Assembly (NCBI GenBank): GCA_016256075.1
Contig: SDVU01000220.1
Coordinates: forward strand, 1 to 17,097
Reading direction: 5' to 3'
Source of the DNA: Dictyocoela muelleri
Lineage: Eukaryota > Microsporidia
Length of the DNA stretch: 17,097 bases
In this document: in pieces, positions 1-8,727 of the stretch
Layout of the letters: the number at the start of each line of letters is the position of its first letter
Position numbering within the stretch: position 1 is the stretch's first letter
Made by a program: the position numbers and the translations under genes
The notes under the pieces: model-generated
What the model saw: the letters and a program-made list of their open reading frames with translations, nothing else
What the model was told of the DNA's origin: nothing
Databases searched by the model: none

Positions 1-889
1 CGTTCCATATAATAATTGAGAAGGTGTAAATCTTGTAGTACCATGGATCATTTGATTGTACCAATAAGTTATTTCGAGATGTATACATGACCAAGAAAAA
101 TTAAGATTATCTGAATAGCATCTAGAAGAAATCATAAATTTTAGTGTTTGATTCAATCTTTCGACTTGACCTTGGACCCATGGGCATCTTGCTCTCCCTC
201 TAACATGCCTTACATCATGTTTTGAACATAAATCTCTCATTTTTTGATTTACAAACTCCCTACCATTATCCGTGTGTAATATTAAAGGTGGTTTAAATGT
301 TAAAAACACAATTTCGATTGATTTTACAACCTCATCTGCTGTCTTAGTTTTTAAAGCAAATGTCCATGCAAATTTGCTAAAACTATCCAAACCCACCAAA
401 AGCCATTTATAGCCCGAATTTTGCTTACTGTAATGCCTCAAATCAATCAAATCAAATATAAGCCGCTCGCCTATAAAATACGCTCTAATAGGTGTAATCA
501 ATGGTCGGGTGTTTAGAAGATTTCTTGCATTGCAAATATTACATAGCCTTAGAACTCTCATTATATCGTTTCGGCTGAAATTATAAACTTTATTTTTTAA
601 TATACTGTTCAGTCTATCTCTTCCGGGATAGCCTGCAGTCGAATGAATAAATGAAATATAATCGATCTTACTTCTCTCTTCATCTTCTGCAAAAAAAGAT
701 CGGTTTTATTGTCAATGATTTTATTAATAAAAGCGTATTATTATCATCAGGATCAGTTTCAAACTTCTTAACCAGCCTTTTAAACCGCTTCTTTTCATCT
801 CTGGTTCTTATATTATCAGGGAATCGGTGTTCTCTAATATATGTAATTATTTCATTTTTTTGTCTTAAATTCATTGTTATAAATTTCAT
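1..889 (-). mobile_element. KRBA2-like DDE integrase, partial fossil
   Basis: The minus strand encodes an integrase of the kind found in KRAB-A domain-containing protein 2 and its transposon relatives. Parts in order: an N-terminal basic leader (about 680-889), a zinc-binding region with a GRDR segment (about 600-650) and a CxxC (about 525-545), then the catalytic core with DLIDLRH (about 437-455), HTDNGREF (about 252-275) and QVERLNQ (about 151-172) supplying the D, D and E. The C-terminal side runs off the window at base 1. It looks broken, with about one break in the visible part. Integrases of this class occur in LTR-type elements and in cut-and-paste elements. No terminal repeat was identified, so the parent family stays open. 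The integrase identity itself is well supported by the three core motifs. Confidence 0.8.
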
Positions 890-1004
890 GGAAATTTAAT
901 TTATTTTCTTTAAATAAAAAAAATAAGAAAGACCCATATATCATTATTATAAAATTTGAAATAATAAAATTTAAAAATTTTTATTTAATTTTTTTTATAT
1001 ATTT

Positions 1005-1038
1005 GGGTACGCCTCATGCCTGGGTACGCCTCGTGCCT
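1005..1038. repeat. 17-bp tandem pair
   Basis: Two adjacent 17-bp units, GGGTACGCCTCATGCCT and the same with one G for A, followed by GTGACA. The unit is GC-rich against an AT-rich background. It may be part of a terminal region of a degraded element, but no partner end was found. Confidence 0.7.
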
Positions 1039-1803
1039 GTGACAAAAATTCTTGAAATTTTTAAAAGAAATTCGAAATCTTAAAATACATTTACATTTAA
1101 AAAATGATGAAATGATTTTTATTAAAAAATTGAATTTATCGTATAAATATTTCCATAATTGATACTATATTTTTATTATTGCACCTTTTACATAATTTTA
1201 CTTTATTTTTCATAATTTCACATTTCCTTTGATTGCGGCCATTTTCCTCTATTATTATCCATTCCCTCCTTTATTAAATATTTTAAAAAATTTATACACC
1301 ACCCATAAAAATAAAAATTTTAAAAAAGGTAAATAGTTCAACAAAAATATTTTTCAAAATTAAATTTTTTCATGTGGAACCCCACAACCCTGGAATCACA
1401 TGTGCCTGTGACAGTAATTTATATAAAGAACAATAATATTACCAAAATTATCATCCAATTATTTTTTTATAAACATAAAGATTTAGTTGATAGTATTGTA
1501 ATCTCTATTATGTTTAATTTATCCAGTTTAAAATCCCGAATGTTTTTTTATTTCTATTTATTATTTTTCTAAAACATCAGAAAAATTAGTTATGATTAAT
1601 TTTTGATCGAAACTGTACATATATTCTAATTAAATGATGTTGCTTTTTATTTTTTTGCGATTCAATAATTTCAAATATTCATAAAAGTTAATTTAAACTC
1701 TTTTTTATTTAGAAAAAAAATCTAACCCTTAATCCGAAAACCCACAGAAAGCGTTTTTTAGGTTAAAAAATTAGGTTATTTTTAATTTAATAATTTTGAT
1801 TTT

Positions 1804-1866
1804 CGCGTTTTTTCGGCAAAAACGCCGAAGATTTTACCGAGAAAACGCCGTCGACGTTTTTCGGTG
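1804..1866. repeat. GC-rich hairpin cluster
   Basis: A local CG-rich patch with short self-complementary segments: CGGC/GCCG around a run of A, and AAAACG/CGTTTT around GTCGAC. It stands out from the surrounding AT-rich sequence. The function is unknown; it may be a remnant of an element end. Confidence 0.5.
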
Positions 1867-2450
1867 CCATAAACTTTATCAAAACTAAAAAAATCATTGA
1901 TTCACATAAATTCTATTTATGATATAATTAAAAACGACAAAAATATTACCAAAGATGTCTTGAATAGCATCTCTATAATTAAAAATTATCTGCATAAACA
2001 GTAAGTGGCTTATTCTAATTCCGAAGATTTAAGAAAACAGTTTAATAAAAAAAATTTTAATAACTTTTTTGTTTTTACAAATAATTTATATATCGGCACA
2101 AATCACCGATAAATCGACATATCCGGATATTCAGCTCGAAATTAAGTATCTAAAAATTAGATCACAAACTGTACTGTTTTTCCAAGGGTCAATGTGCTTC
2201 CACTGCTATTGATCACTCAATGTCCTTTCAGATTATTTTTTTAACTGACACCAGCGTATTTCAATCACAAAACATAAATGAAACATTCGGGATGGTTATA
2301 ATTGACCTATTTGGTCTAGTTTTGCGGATAAATAAAACTAAGAACAAAGATTTTTTTATTTCAAGAGTTTTATGCCTGATGAAAATTTTTCTTATAAAAT
2401 GCATAAATTGAAAATAATAATAAAATAATTCTTAACAAAGAATCTCAAAA

Positions 2451-2528
2451 CATTTTTACATATATTTTTATTTCTAATTTTAGTATATTTAGCGTTGTAC
2501 TTATACTAAATATAGAAATGTAAAAATG
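2451..2528. repeat. 78-bp inverted repeat
   Basis: The 11-bp arm CATTTTTACAT at 2451-2461 is repeated exactly inverted as ATGTAAAAATG at 2518-2528. Further partial complementarity lies inside (TTTAGTATA against TATACTAAA). It may be a tiny MITE or a stem-loop. No clear target duplication was seen. Confidence 0.6.
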
Positions 2529-2717
2529 ATTAGGTATTTTTAATATATTCATAATTACTAAATAATATTATGATTATTTTTAATTGATACCTTTTCTAAG
2601 CTCAATTTTTTAATGGCCTAATCCGTTGGTGTACCGACCATTTAATTATTGAATAAAAAAATTTATTTCTAATTATTTATAATTCTTTGAGTGTTTAGAT
2701 CAAATAAAAACGTAATA

Positions 2718-2745
2718 CACTCTAACCTCGATTTTTGGGGGAACT
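2718..2745 (+). repeat. Tigger left terminal inverted repeat
   Basis: This begins directly after a TA dinucleotide and contains ACCTCGATTTTTGGGG. It pairs with the right end at 7509-7535 with several mismatches. An inverted copy of the same motif (CCCCAAAATCGAGGTT) lies about 40 bp further in, so this end can also fold on itself. Confidence 0.85.
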
Positions 2746-3710
2746 TTTTTAGAAAAATTGCCCCAAAATCGAGGTTTTTAATTGGGGCGAGGGTTTTATT
2801 AAATTGTAAAATAAATTATTTTTATTAATTTTTATTTAATAAAGCCTTTTAAGATGTGGTTCAGTTTGGGAAAAAAAAATCATAAAAAAATAAGATCTCG
2901 TTTGTAGTTAAAAAATAAAGAATTTTTATTTATTTTCAAGAAAATCCTTGATTTTATTCCTAAAATTATATTGTTTTTTCTATTATTTAGTTATTTAAAT
3001 TTTTATAAGAAGCAGTTCTTTCAATTTTTTAGAGGAAAGTTTTTCAGCCAAATCATAAAAACTGTTGAAATGCGATGTAGCCTTTTTATAGATTCACCGG
3101 CGTTTCAATACACGCGTTTTTTTTTCAAATTTCTCATTCCCATCAACTCCAAGTGTTTCATCTATAACATGTTCAATTATTTGATCCGAAAACGCTTCAA
3201 ACATAGTGGTTTCTGTCATAACATCTTGTGGAACAGGTGAATCGACCAATTTATTTTTAAAACAGTTTGTGATTGTCATCCTGGTTACGATATCCCAGGC
3301 GATTGATATCATGATGATAGCATCTTTAATATTCGTTGAATCAATAAAATTGAACTGATAATTCCCTAATTAAAGTAACAAGAATCTATTACGATATTAA
3401 AATAATGACATTTAAAAGCCATTATTATTCCCATGTCTAACGATTGCATGATGGGTGTTGTTTTTTTAAGTTTAAACAAAAGACTAACATTGCTTAATTC
3501 TAATAAAGAATGAGGTGTAGCATTATCTAAAAGGATCGTATCCCGTCTTTTCTCAGCTTTTAATTTATATCATTTATATATTTTTCGAAGATCTTTGTTG
3601 TCATCAATGCTTTTGAAGAGCTTTTATATTAAACACCGACTTCTTCAGGATTAAGCCCATTCATTGGTCTCGGATTCTTATCCTTGCCGATATCAAAGGG
3701 TTGAGTTAAT

Positions 3711-4699
3711 GCGCCAAATAAGTTTGTATTTTTTTTGGGAGGGTCTATCTTTTTTTTTAATTTAACCCCTATGTCCATCAAATGGGATTAAAATTTAAAG
3801 AGTATGAGGAATTACATTTAAATATCTGCCATAAATTAGCACAAAAGGTTTGTTTAAAATGTGTTTCTAAAGTTAGGCGCCATTCTAAGAAAAAGTTTTT
3901 AATGTGTTGTATTTGGAAATATTGTAGAAACATCTCTTCTGTATTCAATGGCACGATTTTTACTAGTAGAGTGGATAAAAACTTAACGAAATTGTTTATT
4001 TTAGATAAATGGCTGGTTGGTTCTTCTGTTGGTGAAATTGAAAAGTGGCCTCTGATATCCCTTCAGGTCGTTTAAAAAACTTTAAGAAAATTAGAAAAAT
4101 CAAATATTATTGAAAAGTATTATGAAATAATACAAAAATGGGGGGAAGTGAAAAGATTGTTGAAATTGATGGATCAAAGTTTGGTAAAAGGAAATATGAA
4201 AGAGATCATAAAGTAGATGGCGTATGGATTTTAGACGCTGTAAAAAGAAGTAATGAAAGAAGAATAATCTTGAAAAAAATGCAAAAAAAGATCAAAAAAA
4301 GAGAAAACTACCTTCGTAAAAAGATTTACTTTTTCTGATTCAATTTTATATACTGATGGCTTGAGAGGTTATTCAGAAGTAAAAAGATATTTTTTAGATC
4401 ATAAAATCGGCAATCACTCTAAAGAATTTGTTGATAGATCACTGGAACACATATTAATAGTATCGAAGGTTGTTGGTCGGTAATAAAAATAAAAATTTCA
4501 TTTCGCCATAGAACTAAGAAGATAATTGATATGTTATTCTGAGCTTTATGATAAAAGGAATGAAAAAAATGAGCCTTTTAAATTTTTTATTAAATTAATT
4601 ATATTATTTTTTTTGATTTTTTTTTATTTATTAAACACTAATGGTAAAATTGAAAAAAAGATAGACCCAAAAAATGCAAACTTATTTGGCGCAAGCTCC
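3711..4699 (+). mobile_element. Merlin-type DNA transposon, copy 1
   Basis: A short element inserted in the Tigger transposase. The inverted ends share GCGCCAAATAAGTTTG, then a T-rich tract and GGTCTATC: the left arm is 3711-3765 and the right arm about 4645-4692, with extra GGAGCTT at the right tip (4693-4699). The flanks carry GTTAAT at 3705-3710 and 4703-4708, an imperfect 9-bp target duplication (6 of 9 identical). The gene outside reads smoothly across the join (VEKLT then QPFDIGK in Tigger), which supports the boundaries. At 989 bp it is typical of compact Merlin elements, which duplicate 8-9 bp. Confidence 0.85.
3782..4563 (+). pseudogene. Merlin transposase (ISXO2/IS1595-like DDE), decayed
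   Basis: Encodes a Merlin transposase, related to the bacterial IS1016/ISXO2-like DDE domain. The N-terminal part (3782-4075) has a cysteine-pair zinc-finger pattern (CLKC, then CCIWKYC). The catalytic residues are D in EIDGSKFGK (codon 4168-4170), D in YTDGLRGY (4355-4357) and E in SIEGCW (4465-4467). VDGVWIL and ERRIIL after the first Asp are family hallmarks. The frame is interrupted by a TAA at about 4073, a shift in the G run near 4141, further shifts near 4300 and 4450, and TGA/TAA codons where the C-terminal W residues should be (about 4540). It is inactive. ATG 3782 is the only plausible start in the first frame, preceded by AACCCC about 15 bases upstream. Confidence 0.87.
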
Positions 4700-4949
4700 A
4701 AGGTTAATTTTTCTACAGTCATACTCCAAGTGATCATAACAGTTATGCGCGTTTTATTTGATTTTGAACCTTTACAAATATTTTTTGGCGGACAAAACCT
4801 TTTTAAGTGGATTTTTGTAATAAAATGCTGTTTCATCACAGTTGAATATATTTTGTTTCTCATACTCATCGATTTTGTTTTTAAGAACCGCTTTAGGGGA
4901 TTCAACAAATGTAAAATCTGCAGGTTTAGACTCCTCTGAAATATTTTTA

Positions 4950-5517
4950 GGCTTTTTCGCAACTCGCCCAATGGGGCGAGACGCGAATAATTCGCCCCAT
5001 TAAAAAAAAAATAAAAAAAAATAAAAAAAATAAAAAATATTCAATTAAAATAAAAAGACCCGGAAAAATTAAAAAAATCAAAAAAAACAAAAAAAAGCAA
5101 ATGAATAATAATTGAAGAAAATATGAAAAAAAATCAAATATTTTTTGAATATAGATGAGTTTTTTATTATAAAAATTCATCATTTTATTTAAATATAGGT
5201 GAAATATATCTTAAAACGATAAATTACTAAATTCATCATGGTTTCACAAATACACTCTAAAATATTTTTTCATTATTTTCATTATCAATATCATAATATT
5301 CATGTAATACTTTTTTTGAAACTCACCCATATGAACGGGTTGCGAAATATGCCTAATATCTAGGTAAAATCCTTGATATTGAAAAAATTATCTATTTAAT
5401 TCTAACAATTTTATTAAAAATTTGGTATAATTATATGAACCATAAGGGTTTTAGAATTTTTAATTTTTTAGGGCGAATATTCGCAACTCACCCCATTGGG
5501 CGAGTTGCGAATCCACG
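4950..5517. mobile_element. Short inverted-repeat element (MITE) in Tigger
   Basis: A non-coding element with ends matching TTCGCAACTCGCCCAATGGG: the left arm is about 4956-5000 and the right arm 5471-5511 inverted. A third, internal and diverged copy lies at about 5318-5347. The 9-bp target duplication ATATTTTTA is at 4941-4949 and 5518-5526. Outside the insertion the Tigger coding sequence reads across the join (LTLKNI to SEESK), which confirms that it is an insertion. The interior is AT-rich, with a long poly-A-like run on the plus strand (5003-5100), and has no coding capacity. The 9-bp duplication and GG-like tip suggest a non-autonomous Merlin relative, by inference. Confidence 0.8.
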
Positions 5518-5790
5518 ATATTTTTAAGGGTTAATTCATGCTTCTATAAAAATTTCCGAGACAGTCATTAGAATATTTAAAATGGGAGATTTAGTTTTTT
5601 TGCTATTTTCTTTGCGATCAGATTTGTAGTTGTACCGTTCATAGAACATTATCGACCCTTAAACGAACAAAAACCCAAATATCTGGTCGTCTAATGATTG
5701 GAAATCCGGTGTTTCGGTTTGTAAATTTAAAGGATACATGAGAATTTCACGCCCAGATAAAAATTTCACGCACCGATAAAAAATTTTAAA

Positions 5791-5803
5791 GGACCCCCCT
5801 TAC
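5791..5803 (+). promoter_or_regulatory. C-run before Merlin start codon
   Basis: GGACCCCCCT ends four bases before the ATG at 5804. C-rich (CCC) motifs just upstream of start codons are a known microsporidian gene-start signal. The same kind of motif precedes the 696-residue gene. Whether it is functional here is inference. Confidence 0.4.
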
Positions 5804-6728
5804 ATGGGTCGTAAAACTTTTAAAAAAATAGTAGAAGAGTAAATAATATATTCAGAAGCGGAAATAGAAGAGTTGAGACTTTCAGAGACGTACTTAAGCG
5901 AGGCTTTTGTAAACCATGAGGTCCAAAATGTTTTTCTAGCACGACTTATTTTGATAATAAACGAATTTATCTGTAATAAATGTGACACAAACATTAGGAT
6001 GAGTTATGTTAAGAGAGCTTTATCAATCGATGGATACATTTGGAAATGTAAGGCCTTATGTAACTCTTAGAAAAGCATCCGGACAGGTTGTTATTTCGAA
6101 AATTCAAAATTACAAATGAAGACTATTTTTTTATAATGTATAAATACATTAAAAGAGTGCAATATTGTGAGATTGCCTATGAACTACAGATATCATCTAA
6201 GACTGTAGGAATACACTGTGAGCTTATCAGGGAAAAAATTGTTGATTATGTTATAAACTATAGTGTTAGGATCTGCGGTTTAGATGACAATGGCTCTCCT
6301 GAGATCGTTGAAATTGATGAAAGTTAGTTTTTTAAGTCAAAATATAATCAACGTTTTACTGAAGGTCCATGTATATTGGAAGTAGAGAAAGAGGTTCGAA
6401 ACGTATGTTTTTAGTTCCAGTTTTAAATAGAAATGCGCAAACGATTACACAAGTATTTATAAATAACATTTTACCAGGTACAAACATTATTACCGACGAG
6501 TAGAGAGCATATAGAGCCGCTTTAAGCAAACTAACTGAATATGATCACTAAACTGTTAATCACTTTGTAAATTTTGTAAATTAAGACAATTTTGAGGTAA
6601 ATACACAACATATTGAAGGGTTTTGGTCTATCTCGAAAAAATTTTTACGCGGTAAACATGGTGTAAATTCCGAAGTACATTTTCAATACCTTCAGCAATT
6701 TTTATGGGAGTTTAAGATAGAAAAATAA
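5804..6728 (+). pseudogene. Merlin transposase, copy 2, decayed
   Basis: A Merlin transposase gene filling its element. It starts at ATG 5804 just after a CCCCCC run. An N-terminal CNKC...C...C zinc-binding segment lies at about 5970-6062, followed by the core with D in EIDES (6316-6318), ERGSKRMFLVPV, D in NIITDE (6495-6497) and E in HIEGFW (6615-6617), and a C-terminal FLWEFK segment. The end is TAA 6726-6728. Breaks visible: TAA at 5840-5842; TAG at 6068-6070 with a frame change just after; TAG at 6325-6327; a shift near 6365; TAG at 6501-6503, replacing the Trp expected after the second Asp; and TAA codons near 6549 and 6582. The length (about 300 codons) is normal for Merlin. The copy is dead, but all three catalytic residues can still be read. 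Confidence 0.9.
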
Positions 6729-6765
6729 AAGATTTAACAAACTACTCACATTATTAAAATAATTT

Positions 6766-7101
6766 GGTTCTACAACGGGTTAGCCACCACCTGTCCAAAA
6801 TAGTAAATCGCCATTCAGAAGAGAAGAGAACATGATTTTTAATTGAATTAAGAGTGAAAAGACGAGTAAATTTATATATATTTTAATATTAATGTAAGCT
6901 TTGACAGATCTTAATTTAGTAAAAATGCTGCTTTACAGCATTTTTACTAAATTAAGATCTGTCAAAGCTTGCATTAGTATTTAAATATATATAAATTTAT
7001 CTCGTCATTTCAAGCTTAATTCAATTAAAAATCATGTTCTCTTCTCTTCTAAATGGCGATTTACTATTTTGGACAGGTGGTGGCTAACCCGTTGTAGAAC
7101 C
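6766..7101. mobile_element. 336-bp palindromic MITE
   Basis: A near-perfect inverted repeat over its whole length. It starts GGTTCTACAACGGGTTAGCC and ends with the inverse, and the centre lies at about 6931-6937 (GCTG against CAGC). The 8-bp target duplication AATAATTT is perfect at 6758-6765 and 7102-7109. The arms differ at only a few positions, so it is young relative to its surroundings. It has no coding capacity. The GG tip and 8-bp duplication fit a Merlin-related non-autonomous element; a hAT origin would also give 8 bp but usually starts CA or TA. Confidence 0.9.
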
Positions 7102-7508
7102 AATAATTTTATTTAGCTTTATATATAATTTTTTTTTAAAAATTTTTTATCGGGGCGTGAAATTTTTATCGGGGCGTGAAATTCTCATGTACCATTTAAA
7201 GTACTGGATCTTTAACTTTTTTAGATGTTTTTTCAATCTAAAAACAATTTCTTTCGAAATCTTGTATTTTAGTGCCAGGTTTCTCGGAAAAATACAATTT
7301 ATACGCAAATACTTTTCAAAATCAGCTATTTCTTTTTCGGATAATTTTTTGTGGATGTAAAAATAAAATTAAATTTCAAAGTGCCCCAAAATTAGGTCTA
7401 AATATTAAAAAAATGGGTTTCTTCTATTTTTTTAGTTATAAAACGATTTTTAAATAAAATGGTGCCCAAAACCGAAGTTTTCAATTGGGGCGAGGAGTCC
7501 CAGAGCCA

Positions 7509-7535
7509 AGGGTGCCCCAAATCGGGGTCGGACTG
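7509..7535 (-). repeat. Tigger right terminal inverted repeat
   Basis: Reads CAGTCCGACCCCGATTTGGG on the minus strand and is followed outside by TA at 7536-7537. Together with the left end it fixes the limits of the host element of the nest. Confidence 0.85.
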
Positions 7536-7836
7536 TAATTTGAAAAAATTGATTAATAAAAACAAATAAATTAGGTATAACCCGAATGTTAATAAATTTT
7601 CAAACAAATAGAGTTTATTTAAATTTATTTTCAAAAAAGAGTTCATTTAAATTTAGTTTTAAAAAAATCGAGTTCATTTAAATTAAGTTTTAAAATTTAA
7701 GTGCCAGAAAGATCTGTGGTTCATAATCTTGAGAGTAAGTATCATCTGTTGAATATCTTTACATTCGTATTCACGATCAGATAATTTCATTAATCGATAA
7801 AAATTAAATCAGTGATTTATTTTGTTACACTGCGGT
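7536..7836. other. Non-coding spacer
   Basis: AT-rich sequence between the Tigger element and the next repeat cluster. It contains a short imperfect tandem of GAGTTCATTTAAATTTA-like units (about 7608-7690). No gene is supported. The last 20-30 bases (from about 7822) already resemble the SINE-like consensus. Confidence 0.55.
7608..7700. repeat. Degenerate tandem of about 40 bp
   Basis: Imperfect copies of GAGTTCATTTAAATTTA followed by GTTTTAAAA recur about every 35-40 bases. The repeat is short and AT-rich. No function is suggested. Confidence 0.5.
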
Positions 7837-7908
7837 ATAGTTGACTATAATTCGGCCCTATACGATAATTAAGCAGAAGAGACTCTCATAGATGTGGAAA
7901 TGAGTACG
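7837..7908 (+). repeat. Left 72-bp direct repeat (SINE-like fragment D')
   Basis: Matches 8500-8571 at 67 of 72 positions. It is part of the dispersed repeat family described at 8500-8702. Its left flank continues to resemble the family, so this looks like the interrupted left half of one copy. Confidence 0.85.
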
Positions 7909-8499
7909 ACCCCGCACTCTACCCGGTTTCGTCGAAAACGTCATTTTTACCCGGATTCGTCAAAAAAAACTAATTACCATTGTTATTTTTTAAAGAAAAA
8001 AAGAATAGGTGTGATTTTAGAATATTTTTATAGATAAATCTGTTATAAACCATTTTCCAAATATAAAGACGGGGTTTTTATGATGTAGACTGACACAGCA
8101 TTATTTTTTGTCTATTTTGCAGTGAAATTTTTTACTAAGGCATATTTTCATCCATACTTAGAACTTTGATTAATTAAGAAGTCTCATCTGTAAATATTGC
8201 ATCCATTTGATTTTCCGAGATATTTCTTTCTGTAAAATAGAAGAAGTGTAGCATTTATGTAATTCGTAACTCGAATAAAATTTTATATTTCGCTTCTTTA
8301 ATTTTTTACCGTAGCAAATATTGCGCTCCATTCGTTTTTATCAGACTCTTTTAAGCTTGTAAAGAACATTCAGCGTTGTACAAGTAATATTCATGTCTTA
8401 TAATATCTTTGTTTTTTGTTGATATATTTTGCAGTAATTTCATTTTTTTTTCGACGAATCCGGGTGAAAATGCCAGTTTCGACGAAATCGGACGCAGCC
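7909..8499. mobile_element. 591-bp inverted-repeat element between 72-bp repeats
   Basis: The ends share GTTTCGTCGAAA and, further in, ACCCGGATTCGTC: left arm about 7922-7970, right arm about 8447-8492 inverted. The interior is AT-rich without a gene. The element lies exactly between the two 72-bp direct repeats (7837-7908 and 8500-8571). It looks like a MITE, but a 72-bp target duplication would be far outside the normal 2-10 bp. Family unknown. Confidence 0.7.
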
Positions 8500-8702
8500 A
8501 TAGTTGACTATAATTCGGACTAATACGATAATTAAACAGAAGAGACTCTCATAGATGTAGAAATGAGTACGGCTAGGCATCTTGGTGAAAGTAGTGAAAA
8601 TTAAAAATTCATGAAAAATCTTATAATTATCTGGTCCTTTGATGATTTGATATTACGAAAATCATTATACAGCTGACTTTTTAGTTGCTTATGAGTGACT
8701 TA
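8500..8702 (+). repeat. SINE-like repeat, copy D
   Basis: Plus-strand partial copy of the family also seen at 8870-9330 (-), 11250-11695 (-) and 12150-12330 (+). Shared blocks include GATAATTAAACAGAAGAG, the GCATCT region, TTCATGAAAA, and an ATACAGCT block near the end. Its first 72 bases are repeated at 7837-7908 and its last 62 at 9429-9490. It therefore sits between two insertions that each duplicated one end. Confidence 0.75.
8641..8702 (+). repeat. Left 62-bp direct repeat
   Basis: GATGATTTGATATTACGAAA and the following bases recur at 9429-9490 with about 85% identity. The pair brackets the inverted-repeat element at 8728-9396. Confidence 0.8.
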
Positions 8703-8727
8703 TCGCTGACCTGAAATTAGCCCTAGG

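Larger units (their letters stand above)
890..2715. other. Non-coding AT-rich stretch
   Basis: No convincing gene on either strand; the short open frames here have low-complexity translations and no family signature. It holds a 17-bp tandem pair (1005-1038), a second copy of the 12-mer GTGCCTGTGACA (about 1033-1044 and 1402-1413), a GC-rich hairpin patch (1804-1866) and a 78-bp inverted repeat (2451-2528). The part near 890 is presumably the flank or end of the integrase element, but no boundary could be fixed. Confidence 0.6.
5733..7193 (+). mobile_element. Merlin-type DNA transposon, copy 2
   Basis: A full-length element of 1461 bp. The inverted ends begin GATACATGAGAATTTCACGC on the left and GGTACATGAGAATTTCACGC on the inverted right, and match over about 55 bp. 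Each arm holds a direct duplication of ATTTCACGCnCCGATAAAAA. The 8-bp target duplication ATTTAAAG is perfect at 5725-5732 and 7194-7201. It sits in the N-terminal part of the Tigger gene. It carries its own transposase pseudogene (5804-6728) and a later palindromic insertion (6766-7101). Its ends share no obvious sequence with Merlin copy 1, so the two are different families. Confidence 0.92.
2995..7360 (-). pseudogene. Tigger/CENP-B-like transposase, interrupted
   Basis: A DDE transposase of the pogo/Tigger (jerky/CENP-B) family, whose role is cut-and-paste transposition at TA. Reading the minus strand from high to low coordinates: an N-terminal helix-turn-helix segment (about 7195-7353, containing LALKYKISKEIVFRLKK); the second DNA-binding segment (about 5530-5630, with LIAKKIAKKLNL and SNDCLGNF; it resumes at about 4935-4949 after an insert); the first catalytic Asp in FNCDETAFYYK (about 4811-4843); the second in ILLDNATPHS (about 3506-3540); the third in QSLDMGII (about 3421-3445); then a C-terminal tail ending with a TAA at 2995-2997. 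The three large gaps are exactly the inserted elements at 3711-4699, 4950-5517 and 5733-7193. Several frameshifts and stops also lie in the remaining pieces, for example a shift near 4807 and a stop in the piece just right of 3600. It is a pseudogene. The start is uncertain because no good ATG is left. Confidence 0.85.
2718..7535 (-). mobile_element. Tigger/pogo-like transposon with nested insertions
   Basis: A complete but decayed Tc1/mariner-superfamily element of the pogo/Tigger type. The left end reads CACTCTAACCTCGATTTTTG after TA (2716-2717). The inverted right end reads CAGTCCGACCCCGATTTGGG, followed by TA on the plus strand (7536-7537). TA duplication and a CAGT-ACCTCG-like terminus are typical of this group. 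Behind each end lies a subterminal repeat in direct orientation (2759-2792 and 7463-7495), sharing TTGGGGCGAGG. The outer span is 4818 bp. Removing three later insertions and their target duplications leaves about 1.77 kb, the usual size for such elements. The single transposase gene runs on the minus strand. Confidence 0.88.

Noticed and set aside
1372-1572. 66-codon plus-strand frame
   Set aside because: AT-rich low-complexity translation with no recognisable features in a non-coding stretch.
2220-2411. 63-codon frame on the plus strand, possible gene
   Set aside because: No motif, no start signal, and neighbouring frames are equally plausible. The sequence is not distinguishable from decayed non-coding DNA.
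2971-3240. 89-codon plus-strand frame
   Set aside because: It is antisense to the Tigger C-terminal region and shows no family pattern.
4526-4971. Open frames on both strands of 110-140 codons
   Set aside because: They run across the Merlin/Tigger junction and mix frames of the two elements. The real signal is the Tigger catalytic segment in another frame.
3782-6728. Bacterial IS1595/ISXO2 insertion sequences or bacterial contamination
   Set aside because: The enzymes are of that superfamily, but the termini, the 8-9-bp duplications and the nesting in a Tigger element fit eukaryotic Merlin transposons.
7398-7646. 82-codon minus-strand frame over the Tigger right end
   Set aside because: It runs through the terminal repeat and outside sequence. 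Its translation is simply that of the terminal repeat.
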